DNA of 12,964 bases, from NCBI GenBank assembly GCA_022572105.1, contig JACZWN010000005.1, positions 20,284 to 33,247 on the forward strand. The letters run 5' to 3'. This DNA is from Pseudomonadota bacterium (GTDB taxonomy: Bacteria; Pseudomonadota; Alphaproteobacteria; Kiloniellales; J153). Positions 6,500-12,672 of the stretch are shown one piece after another (positions within the stretch are counted from its first letter, which is position 1; every line of letters begins with the position of its first letter). The notes under the pieces are model-generated. The model was given only the letters and a program-made list of their open reading frames with translations, did not search any database and was not told where the DNA came from. The position numbers were made by a program, and so were the translations under genes.

Positions 6500-7267
6500 A
6501 TGAGCGATCCGAGCTTCGCCTTCGTCGCCAGCGACGCCGAGGAGGCGCACGCCGCCATCGAGCGCCTGCGCGCGCGCTATCCCACGGTCGCGCCCGAGCA
6601 GGCCGACATCATCGTCGCGCTCGGCGGCGACGGCTTCGTGCTCGAGACCCTGCACAGGTACCTCGCGCGCGGCGTGCCCATTTACGGCATGAACTGCGGC
6701 AGCGTCGGCTTCCTGATGAACCTCTACGACGAGGACGACCTGCCCCGGCGCCTCAAGCGCGCCGAGAAGGTCACGCTCCATCCGCTCGCCATGACCGCCC
6801 ACCGGGCGACCGGCGAGACGATCGAGGCGCTGGCCATCAACGAGGTCTCGCTGCTGCGCCAGGGGCGTCAGGCGGCCAAGCTGCGCCTGACGATCGACGG
6901 CGTGGTACGCCTGGAGGAATTGATCTGCGACGGCGTGCTGGTCGCCACGCCGGCGGGCAGCACGGCCTACAACATCTCGGCCTACGGCCCGATCGTGCCG
7001 ATCGGCGCCCAGCTCCTGGCGCTGACCCCGATCAGCGCGTTCCGGCCGCGGCGCTGGCGCGGCGCGCTCCTGCCCAACACGGCACGGGTGGTCATCGAGG
7101 TGCTCGAGGCCGACAAGCGCCCGGTCAGCGCCACCGCCGACTTCACCGAGGTGCGCGAGGTATCCAAGGTCGAGGTGCGCGAGGATGCTTCGGTCTCGCT
7201 CGACCTGCTGTTCGACCCCGAGCACGACCTGGAGGAGCGCATCATCAAAGAGCAGTTCCTGCCTTGA
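6500..7267 (+). CDS. nadK: NAD kinase
   Basis: A 255-residue cytoplasmic enzyme that phosphorylates NAD to NADP with ATP. The signature GGDG (42-45, catalytic D44), NCGSVGFLMN (65-74), NEVSLLR (114-120) and ATPAGSTAY (149-157) are all present. The short length and NCGSVGFLMN form are typical of alphaproteobacterial NadK. The ATG at 6500 gives the usual start; a GTG at 6479 is also in frame and adds seven residues. Ribosome-site candidates are poor: AAGGA (6493-6497) is only two bases from the ATG. The gene is divergent from the secreted protein across about 190 bases and probably transcribed alone. Its stop codon lies in a 12-bp tandem repeat, so a second in-frame TGA follows 12 bases later. 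Confidence 0.96.
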   Translation: MSDPSFAFVASDAEEAHAAIERLRARYPTVAPEQADIIVALGGDGFVLETLHRYLARGVPIYGMNCGSVGFLMNLYDEDDLPRRLKRAEKVTLHPLAMTAHRATGETIEALAINEVSLLRQGRQAAKLRLTIDGVVRLEELICDGVLVATPAGSTAYNISAYGPIVPIGAQLLALTPISAFRPRRWRGALLPNTARVVIEVLEADKRPVSATADFTEVREVSKVEVREDASVSLDLLFDPEHDLEERIIKEQFLP

Positions 7268-7291
7268 TTCCTGCCCTGACTCCCGCCCTGG
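7256..7291. repeat. 12-bp tandem repeat across the nadK stop
   Basis: Three adjacent units: ttcctgccttga (7256-7267), ttcctgccctga (7268-7279), ctcccgccctgg (7280-7291). The first is the end of nadK (FLP-stop), the second repeats it with one silent change, and the third has drifted. The order of decay suggests duplication of the gene's end followed by loss of selection outside it. Confidence 0.7.
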
Positions 7292-7350
7292 CGCTGCGCT
7301 CGGCCGCAGCGATGTCGAATCGCCCGCGTGCCGCCCGCTCCGGCTCACAG

Positions 7351-7380
7351 AAAAAAAGCCCCCGCGCGCGGCAGGGGCTT
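7351..7380 (-). terminator. Intrinsic terminator of the DUF1127 gene
   Basis: On the minus strand AAGCCCC (7380-7374) pairs perfectly with GGGGCTT (7362-7356) around an 11-base GC-rich loop and runs into a tract of seven T in total (7357-7351). It lies 100 bases beyond the stop of the small minus-strand gene. The hairpin could also act on nadK transcripts from the other side, but the T-tract direction favours the minus strand. Confidence 0.85.
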
Positions 7381-7480
7381 GGAGTTGGGTTCTCCCTCAT
7401 CCGCGGGAGAACAGGGTCGGCTCGGCCCGGTCAGCGCCGATCGGGCTCGCGGCGCCGCCCGAGGGGGGCCGGCACGGCGC

Positions 7481-7726
7481 TCAAGAGACGCGCCAGAAGG
7501 GGATGGCGGCTTCGCGCGCGGCTTCGGCCCGGGAAATCCCCATATCGCTCAACAGGCGATCGTCGAGCGCGGCGAGATGGCGGCGTTGCTGGTCCCGCTC
7601 CTGCCAGACCAGCAGGGTCTCCAGGATCGCGAGCGGCAGGCGCGCCAGGCGGGCGATAACATCGAGGGCGCTCTGGGAGGCACCGACGGCGGGGCTCTGC
7701 AGGGCGCTGCAGTGAACGTTGGTCAT
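7481..7726 (-). CDS. Small DUF1127 domain protein
   Basis: An 81-residue protein whose C-terminal half (about 38-78: VWQERDQQRRHLAALDDRLL then DMGISRAEAAREAAIPFW) is a clear DUF1127 (YjiS-like) domain: a helix rich in R/Q/L, the 'L..LDDR.L.DMGI.R' turn and a terminal F/W. The family is widespread in alphaproteobacteria, and some members have been linked to RNA turnover and to phosphate or C1 metabolism, but no activity can be read from the sequence. AAGGAG (7739-7734), seven bases before the ATG at 7726, decides the start. It has its own promoter and terminator, so it is a single-gene transcript. It is divergent from a GcvA-type LysR gene, a common pairing that suggests it may be the regulator's target. 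Confidence 0.9.
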   Translation of the reverse strand: MTNVHCSALQSPAVGASQSALDVIARLARLPLAILETLLVWQERDQQRRHLAALDDRLLSDMGISRAEAAREAAIPFWRVS

Positions 7727-7800
7727 CTCTCATCTCCTTATCCGATACCGGCCCGGCCACATCGAGCCGTGTGTCCGGAATTCCGTTGTTTCCTGGGATT

Positions 7801-7829
7801 TAGATAGGGGGTCTTGCGGGGTTTCTCAA
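7801..7829 (-). promoter_or_regulatory. Predicted promoter of the DUF1127 gene
   Basis: On the minus strand TTGAGA (7829-7824, five of six to TTGACA) is followed after exactly 17 bases by TATCTA (7806-7801). The transcript would start near 7794, giving a leader of about 67 bases before the start codon. The surrounding stretch to 7877 is the most AT-rich in the window and must also hold the LysR promoter and any LysR binding site. Confidence 0.55.
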
Positions 7830-7877
7830 ACGATGATATTTCATGTTTCGGATAAGAATTTCTAATCTGGTAATCGC

Positions 7878-8792
7878 ATGGCCCGACGCCTGCCCCCGCT
7901 CAACGCCCTGCGCGCCTTCGAGGCCGCGGCCCGGCACCTGTCGTTCACCAAGGCGGCCGAGGAGCTCTACGTCACCCAGGCCGCGATCAGCCATCAGGTC
8001 AAGGCCCTGGAGGAGGCGCTCGGCGTGCAGCTGTTCCGGCGCCTGAACCGGCGGCTCATGCTGACCGACGCCGGCCAGCTCTACCTGCCGGCCCTGACCG
8101 CGGCCTTCGACGGAATCGACGCGGCGACCGGGCGCCTGCGCGCCGACGAGAACGCCGGGTCGCTGACCGTGAGCGTCGCCAACTCCCTGGCCGCCAAGTG
8201 GCTCCTGCCGCGCCTGCCGCGCTTCCGCGAGCGCCACCCGGAGATCGATGTCGAGATCTCGGCCGCGGACCGGCTGGTCGACTTCGGCCGCGACAACGCG
8301 GACATGGGCATCCGCTACGGCCTGGGGAACTACCCCGGGCTCAAGGTCGACCCGCTCATGGAGGACACGGTGTTCCCGGTGTGCAGTCCCCAACTCGTGA
8401 ACGGGCACCTCGTGGACGGGCCGCCGCCGCTGCGCGCGCCGGAGGACCTGCGCCGCCACACGCTGCTGCACGACGACGTCGGCACCGGCGAGGCGCCGAA
8501 CTGGCGCCGCTGGCTGACGGCGGCCGGCGTCACCGGGGTCAACCCCGAGCGCGGCCCGCGCTACAGCCATTCCTCCCTGGTGCTCCAGGCCGCCATCGAC
8601 GGCCAGGGCGTGGCGCTGGGGCGCAGCTCGCTGGTCTCCCTCGACCTCGAGGCCGGCCGCCTGGTGCAGCCGTTCGGCCCGGCCCTGCCCTCGCACTATG
8701 CCTGCTACGTGGTCTCGCCGGTCGCCACCGCCGAGCGGCCCAAGATCAAGGCGTTCCGGGACTGGCTGTTGGAGGAGGCCGGGCGCCCGTAA
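7878..8792 (+). CDS. LysR-family regulator, GcvA type
   Basis: A 304-residue transcription factor. The N-terminal winged helix-turn-helix (about 6-65) contains LRAFEAAARHLSFTKAAEEL, then VTQAAISHQVKALEEALG and LFRR, the signature of the GcvA branch of LysR regulators. The effector-binding domain (about 92-300) follows, with VANSLAAKWLLPRL and DMGIRYG as usual in this branch. GcvA controls glycine cleavage in enterobacteria, but alphaproteobacteria carry many GcvA-type paralogues with other targets, so no symbol is given. It probably autoregulates and controls the divergent DUF1127 gene; the 151-base spacer holds a CTAAT (7862-7866), the core reported in GcvA sites, though five bases are weak evidence. 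The ATG at 7878 fits the family start; its ribosome site is poor. Confidence 0.93.
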   Translation: MARRLPPLNALRAFEAAARHLSFTKAAEELYVTQAAISHQVKALEEALGVQLFRRLNRRLMLTDAGQLYLPALTAAFDGIDAATGRLRADENAGSLTVSVANSLAAKWLLPRLPRFRERHPEIDVEISAADRLVDFGRDNADMGIRYGLGNYPGLKVDPLMEDTVFPVCSPQLVNGHLVDGPPPLRAPEDLRRHTLLHDDVGTGEAPNWRRWLTAAGVTGVNPERGPRYSHSSLVLQAAIDGQGVALGRSSLVSLDLEAGRLVQPFGPALPSHYACYVVSPVATAERPKIKAFRDWLLEEAGRP

Positions 8793-8878
8793 GCTCGGCC
8801 AGGATTGCTCGATAGAGCGCCGAATGGGACCCGCCGAGGGCCACGGCGCGGCGCGCGGCGCGGCGCGGCGAGCAGGGT

Positions 8879-8910
8879 GGCGCCCCGGGTTGGCGCCCCG
8901 GGTTGGCGCC
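8879..8910. repeat. 13-bp tandem repeat after the LysR gene
   Basis: Two perfect units ggcgccccgggtt (8879-8891, 8892-8904) and a partial third, ggcgcc (8905-8910). Just before it (about 8845-8870) is a run of GGCGC steps. The sequence can fold strongly, but no T-tract follows, so it is not a standard terminator. Confidence 0.7.
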
Positions 8911-9059
8911 ACCGGGGCCCGCCCATCTACGAATTAACTGCAATTTCAGCTTTTTGCCCGATTTTCGAGCCTGCGGGGGCCTCTCGTTGCGGCCCTGGAT
9001 CGCGGGGGCCCTCGAGGCTGCGCTCCCGCCCCGCGTGAGCAAGAAGAAACGGGTGTGCG

Positions 9060-10079
9060 ATGCGCGTTGTGGCCTTCGTTTCCGAGATGCCCGGCTCCGG
9101 CAAGACCGTGCTCGCCGGCCACGTCGCCGCGCAGGCCGAGGCCGAGGGCGTCGGACTGGTGGTGGTGCTCGACGGCGACCCGGCGCGCGGGCTGTCGGAC
9201 TGGTGGGCCGAGCGCGCGGCGCCGCGCCCGATCCTGGGCGCCTGGGATCGGACCTGCACCGCCGAGGGCTTCAAGCGCCTCGCCAAGGGTGGGGTCCAGC
9301 TCGTCGTCATCGACACGCCGAGCGGCCACACCGCCATGGCCGAGCAGGCGATCGCGCTGGCCGACCTGGTGGTCCTGCCGACGCGCCCGAACCCGAGGGA
9401 TCTCGAGGTCGCCGGCGCGGTCGTGGACATGGTCGAGGCGCTCGGCACGCCCTTCGTGTTCCTGATCAACCACACCCAGGGCGAGGACGATTTCCCCACC
9501 GCCGCGGTCATCGCGCTCGCCCAGCACGGCACGGTCTGCCCGGTGATCCTGCCCCAGCGCTCCGACTTCAACCGCTGCCGCGCCGGCGGCCGCACGGTGA
9601 TGGAGCTCGACCCGGACTCGCCGTCCAGCGAAGACATGGCCAGGCTGTGGGATTACCTGAGCGACCACATGGTCAAGGTGGCGCCCGCGGCCAAGGCGAA
9701 GCGCCGGAGCGCGCCGGGGGACCGGCGCCGCTTCCCGCGCCACCGTTACGACCAGATCGCGACCTACAGCGTCGGCGACATGGTTTTCCCTTGCCACATC
9801 GCCGATATCTCGGCCGGCGGCGTCTCCATCTTGACCGCCGAGCCGCCGGTCGAAGGCACCGAGGTCACCCTGCACGTGCCCTATCTGGGCGCGTTCAAGG
9901 CCGAATCGGTCTACGTCGCCGCCGACCGGGTCGGGCTGAGGTTCCTGATCGACGAGCAGACCCAAGGCGACCTGGTGAAACAGCTCTCCGCGCTCCTGCA
10001 CGGCGACCGGCGCCGCCCGGAAGCGGAAAGCCCGGAGCCGGGCGAACCGGAAAGCCTGCCGCGCACCGCGACCGGCTGA
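9060..10079 (+). CDS. ParA/MinD-like ATPase fused to a PilZ domain
   Basis: A 339-residue soluble protein with two domains. Residues 1-205 are a ParA/MinD-type P-loop ATPase: Walker A MPGSGKT (10-16), the switch-like DGDPARG (38-44), Walker B LVVIDTPSG (81-89), LPTRPNPRDL (106-115) and FLINHT (134-139). The signature lysine that starts the deviant Walker A of true ParA proteins (KGGxGKT) is methionine here, so dimer-linked ATP hydrolysis may be altered. After a basic linker (205-222), residues about 222-300 form a PilZ domain: RRRFPRHR (222-229) holds RxxxR and DISAGG (249-254) gives DxSxxG, the two halves of the c-di-GMP site. The tail is acidic and proline-rich. The likely role is a c-di-GMP-controlled positioning or motility switch, which is inference. 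A hairpin after the stop suggests a single-gene unit; the start has no clear ribosome site. Confidence 0.85.
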   Translation: MRVVAFVSEMPGSGKTVLAGHVAAQAEAEGVGLVVVLDGDPARGLSDWWAERAAPRPILGAWDRTCTAEGFKRLAKGGVQLVVIDTPSGHTAMAEQAIALADLVVLPTRPNPRDLEVAGAVVDMVEALGTPFVFLINHTQGEDDFPTAAVIALAQHGTVCPVILPQRSDFNRCRAGGRTVMELDPDSPSSEDMARLWDYLSDHMVKVAPAAKAKRRSAPGDRRRFPRHRYDQIATYSVGDMVFPCHIADISAGGVSILTAEPPVEGTEVTLHVPYLGAFKAESVYVAADRVGLRFLIDEQTQGDLVKQLSALLHGDRRRPEAESPEPGEPESLPRTATG

Positions 10080-10106
10080 CGGCAAGGCTGGTTCGTCCCG
10101 GGGGGT

Positions 10107-10146
10107 TGTCCCGCCGCCATACTTGAATCCCGGGGACATTTTTCTT
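10107..10146 (+). terminator. Probable terminator of the ATPase-PilZ gene
   Basis: TGTCCC (10107-10112) pairs with GGGACA (10133-10138) around a 20-base loop and runs directly into TTTTTCTT (10139-10146). An overlapping longer but mismatched stem (10095-10103 with 10129-10137) is also possible. It starts 27 bases after the stop codon. Confidence 0.5.
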
Positions 10147-10195
10147 GAGTCGCCTGGGCGCGTTCGCGGGCCGGACTCCGAGCAGCGGCGGCAAC

Positions 10196-10284
10196 TGGTG
10201 CGGGCGGAGGGACTCGAACCCCCACTCCCGTTGCCGGGAAACGGATTTTAAGTCCGTTGCGTCTACCGGTTCCGCCACGCCCGC
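10196..10284 (-). tRNA. tRNA-Leu (anticodon UAA)
   Basis: A class II tRNA reads on the minus strand. The acceptor GCGGGCG (10284-10278) pairs with CGCCCGC (10206-10200). The anticodon stem ACGGA/TCCGT encloses the loop CTTAAAA, giving anticodon TAA at 10250-10248. The long variable arm CCCG-GCAA-CGGG and the T-arm GGTTCGAGTCC are present. Discriminator A is at 10199 and CCA is encoded (10198-10196). Leucine is supported by the anticodon, the long variable arm and A73. No integrase or duplicated 3' end is visible, so there is no sign of use as an integration site here. Confidence 0.97.
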
Positions 10285-10419
10285 GCGCCGGTACCTATAA
10301 CCCGAATATCTAGCACGTTCTCGCCGATTTGGCTTGCAAGGCGCAACGGGGTGGCCTGGCGCGGCGCTTTGCCGCCATACTCAGGCCGCGCAACGATGAA
10401 AAGCCAGGGGAGGCGAGGC

Positions 10420-11220
10420 ATGGGCGGACGGCTCGAGGGCAAGACCGCGATCGTCGTGGGCGCGGGCTCGATCGGGCCCGGCTGGGGCAACGGCAAGGCG
10501 ACCGCGGTGACCTTCGCGCGCGCGGGCGCGCGCGTGCTCTGCGTCGACATCAACGAGGCGGCCGCGCAAGAAACCGTCGGCCTCATCGAGGGCGAGGACG
10601 GGGTGGCCCTCGCCCACCGGGCCGACGTCACCAAGGCGGACCAGGTGGACGCCATGGTGGCGCGCGCGCTCGAACTCTGGGGCAAGATCGACATCCTGCA
10701 CAACAACGTCGGCATCGTCGAGGCCGGCGGCCCGGTCGAGGCGGACGAGGCGAGCTGGGACCGGGTGATCGAGGTCAACCTCAAGTCCATGTACCTGACC
10801 TGCAAGGCGGTGCTGCCGGTCATGGAAGAGGCCGGCAAAGGCGCGATCGTCAACATCGGCTCGGTCGCCGGCATCCGCTGGCTCGGCGTGCCCTACGTCT
10901 CCTACGCCGCGAGCAAGGCGGCGATCCTCGGCTTTACCCGCTCGATCGCGCTCCAGTACGCGCGCAAGGGCATCCGCGCCAACGTCATCCTGCCGGGCCT
11001 GATGGACACGCCGATGTACGTCGGGCCGCTCAAGCAGGCCTACGCCGGCGGCGACATCGACAAGATGAAGGACCTGCGCCGCGAGCAGTGCCCCATGGGG
11101 CGCATGGGCGATGCCTGGGACGTGGCCAATGCGGCGCTGTTCCTGGCCTCCGACGAGGCGAATTACATCACCGCCGCCGAGCTCGTGGTCGACGGCGGCC
11201 TGACCGCCAAGGTGTCGTGA
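10420..11220 (+). CDS. Short-chain dehydrogenase/reductase (SDR family)
   Basis: A 266-residue classical SDR, an NAD(P)-dependent oxidoreductase acting on an alcohol or ketone that cannot be named from sequence. The glycine-rich cofactor loop is GAGSIGPGWGNG (14-25), slightly longer than the usual TGxxxGIG. D43 after the second strand (VLCVDIN) favours NAD over NADP. NNVG (95-98), catalytic N120, S148, Y162 and K166 (YAASK) are all in place, and VVDGG near the end is the usual SDR close. GGAGG (10409-10413), six bases before the ATG at 10420, decides the start; the ATG at 10396 and the more upstream opening lack one. A CATACT box at 10376-10381 could be the -10. The gene stands alone between the tRNA and the convergent putA end. 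Confidence 0.92.
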   Translation: MGGRLEGKTAIVVGAGSIGPGWGNGKATAVTFARAGARVLCVDINEAAAQETVGLIEGEDGVALAHRADVTKADQVDAMVARALELWGKIDILHNNVGIVEAGGPVEADEASWDRVIEVNLKSMYLTCKAVLPVMEEAGKGAIVNIGSVAGIRWLGVPYVSYAASKAAILGFTRSIALQYARKGIRANVILPGLMDTPMYVGPLKQAYAGGDIDKMKDLRREQCPMGRMGDAWDVANAALFLASDEANYITAAELVVDGGLTAKVS

Positions 11221-11268
11221 GACCCGCGCGGGCCGTGGTTCAAAGCTGAATCATAGCGCCGACACGCT

Positions 11269-11295
11269 CGCTCAGACCGGGCCCGCTCAGACCGG
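11269..11295. repeat. 12-bp direct repeat, 15-bp period, across the putA stop
   Basis: cgctcagaccgg occurs at 11269-11280 and 11284-11295, separated by gcc, so the period is 15. The second copy contains the putA stop (TCA at 11287-11289 on plus) and the last codons; the first copy repeats that stop in frame, five codons further on. Confidence 0.7.
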
Positions 11296-12516
11296 CAGGT
11301 CCTCGCCCAAGGACATGAGCGAGGCGTTGCCGCCGGCCGCCGTCGTGTCGATCGAAAGCGTGCGCTCGGTGGCGAAGCGGTAGAGGTAGCGCGGACCGCC
11401 GGCCTTCGGGCCGGTGCCCGAGAGGCCCTCGCCGCCGAACGGCTGGACGCCGACCACGGCGCCGATCATGTTGCGGTTGACGTAGGCGTTGCCGACGCGC
11501 AGGCGCCTATGGATGTAGTCCACGGTCGAATCGATCCGGCTGTGGATACCGAGCGTCAACCCGTAGCCGGTGCCGTTGATCGCGTCGATCACCTGGTCGA
11601 GGCGGTCGGCGCGGTAGCGGACGACGTGCAGGATCGGTCCGAAGACCTCGCGCTCGAGGCGCGACAGCGAATCGATCTCGAAGACGGCGGGCGCAAAGAA
11701 GCTGCCGTGCTCGGTGCCGGGGCCGAGCCGCGCGCGCCGCACCAGCCGGCCTTCGGCCTCCATGCGCCTGGCGTGGCGGTCGAGCATGGCCTTGGCCTCG
11801 GAATCGATGACCGGCCCCACGTCGGTCGACAGCCACGCCGGGTCGGCGACCACCAGTTCCTCCATGGCGCCCGATAGCATGGCCAGCATCTTGTCGGCCA
11901 CGTCTTGCTGCAGGAACAGCACGCGCAAGGCCGAGCAGCGCTGGCCGGCGCTCTGGAACGAGGAGATCACCACGTCGCGCACGACCTGCTCGGGCAGCGC
12001 CGTGGAATCCACGATCATGGCATTCTGACCGCCGGTCTCGGCGATCAGCGGCACGATCGGCCCGGCGCGCGCGGCCAAGGCCCGGTTGATCGATTTGGCG
12101 GTCTCGGTCGAGCCGGTGAAGGCGACGCCGGCGGTGCGCCGGTCCGCGACCAGTGGCGCGCCGACGGACGGTCCGCCGCCGGGCAGCAGATGCAGCACCT
12201 CGCCCGGCACGCCGGCGTCGTGCAACAGGCGCACGGCGGCGGCGGCGACGAGCGGCGTCTGCTCGGCCGGCTTGGCGATGACCGCGTTGCCGGCGGCGAG
12301 CGCGGCGGCGACCTGGCCGGTGAAGATGGCGAGCGGGAAGTTCCACGGGCTGATGCAGACGAACACGCCGCGCCCGTGCAGCGCCACCTCGTTGCGCTCG
12401 CCGGTGGGGCCGGGCATGGTTCGGGGCCGGGCGAACTCGGCGCGCGCGCGCGCCGCGTAGTAGCGGCAGAAGTCGACCGCCTCGCGGATCTCGGCGACCG
12501 CGTCGCCGATGGTCTT
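11287..12516 (-). CDS. putA: PutA, C-terminal P5C dehydrogenase part (5' end lost)
   Basis: About 410 residues of the aldehyde-dehydrogenase half of bifunctional PutA, which oxidises glutamate semialdehyde (from proline) to glutamate with NAD. Numbered from the GTG at 12756, the visible motifs are EIREAVDFCRYYA (89-101), the NAD-binding SPWNFPLAIFTGQ (136-148), AKPAEQTP (161-168), FTGSTETA (213-220), catalytic Glu240 in AETGGQN, catalytic Cys274 in SAGQRCS, and the C-terminal PFGGEGLSGTGPKAGG (439-454) and TAAGGNASL (472-480) typical of PutA. A complete PutA has about 1000 residues or more; the DNA-binding or arm region and the proline dehydrogenase barrel are missing. The frame continues upstream without a stop, but as other families. 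The PutA part is certain; its 5' break at about 12496-12516 is probably an assembly join. It is convergent with the SDR gene. Confidence 0.88.
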   Translation of the reverse strand, partial: KTIGDAVAEIREAVDFCRYYAARARAEFARPRTMPGPTGERNEVALHGRGVFVCISPWNFPLAIFTGQVAAALAAGNAVIAKPAEQTPLVAAAAVRLLHDAGVPGEVLHLLPGGGPSVGAPLVADRRTAGVAFTGSTETAKSINRALAARAGPIVPLIAETGGQNAMIVDSTALPEQVVRDVVISSFQSAGQRCSALRVLFLQQDVADKMLAMLSGAMEELVVADPAWLSTDVGPVIDSEAKAMLDRHARRMEAEGRLVRRARLGPGTEHGSFFAPAVFEIDSLSRLEREVFGPILHVVRYRADRLDQVIDAINGTGYGLTLGIHSRIDSTVDYIHRRLRVGNAYVNRNMIGAVVGVQPFGGEGLSGTGPKAGGPRYLYRFATERTLSIDTTAAGGNASLMSLGEDLPV

Positions 12517-12672
12517 GACCAAGGCCCCGTTGTGCTCGCGCACGGCCGCCACCAGGAAGGCAAAATGGTCGCGCACCAGGCGGTAGGCGGCGGCGTCGCC
12601 GACCCGCTCGTAGAGCGCGGTGGACCCCTGCAGGTCGGTGAACATGAGCGCCACCCGGCCGATGCCCACCTC
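12496..12672 (-). pseudogene. Fragment of a class III adenylate/guanylate cyclase domain
   Basis: About 55 residues read VALMFTDLQGSTALYERVGD and then end in GALVKTIGDAV. This is the first part of a class III nucleotide cyclase domain: FTDLQGS carries the first metal-binding Asp, and VKTIGDAV the second. After KTIGDAV the normal continuation (MAxF and about 70 more residues with the purine-binding and transition-state residues) is missing and the frame turns into PutA. It cannot be an active cyclase as it stands. The sequence type resembles cyclases of actinobacteria and related soil bacteria, so it probably comes from another genome. Confidence 0.6.

Noticed and set aside
8903..10126. 407-residue plus frame overlapping the ATPase-PilZ gene
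   Set aside because: It is the ATPase gene in a shifted frame; all domain motifs are in the 9060-10079 frame.
9895..10278. Minus-strand open frames across the tRNA-Leu gene
   Set aside because: They begin in tRNA sequence and run antisense to the PilZ domain; the tRNA call explains the conserved part.
10196..10284. tRNA-Leu 3' end as an integration (att) site
   Set aside because: No integrase, no repeat of the tRNA end and no shift to foreign gene content next to it.
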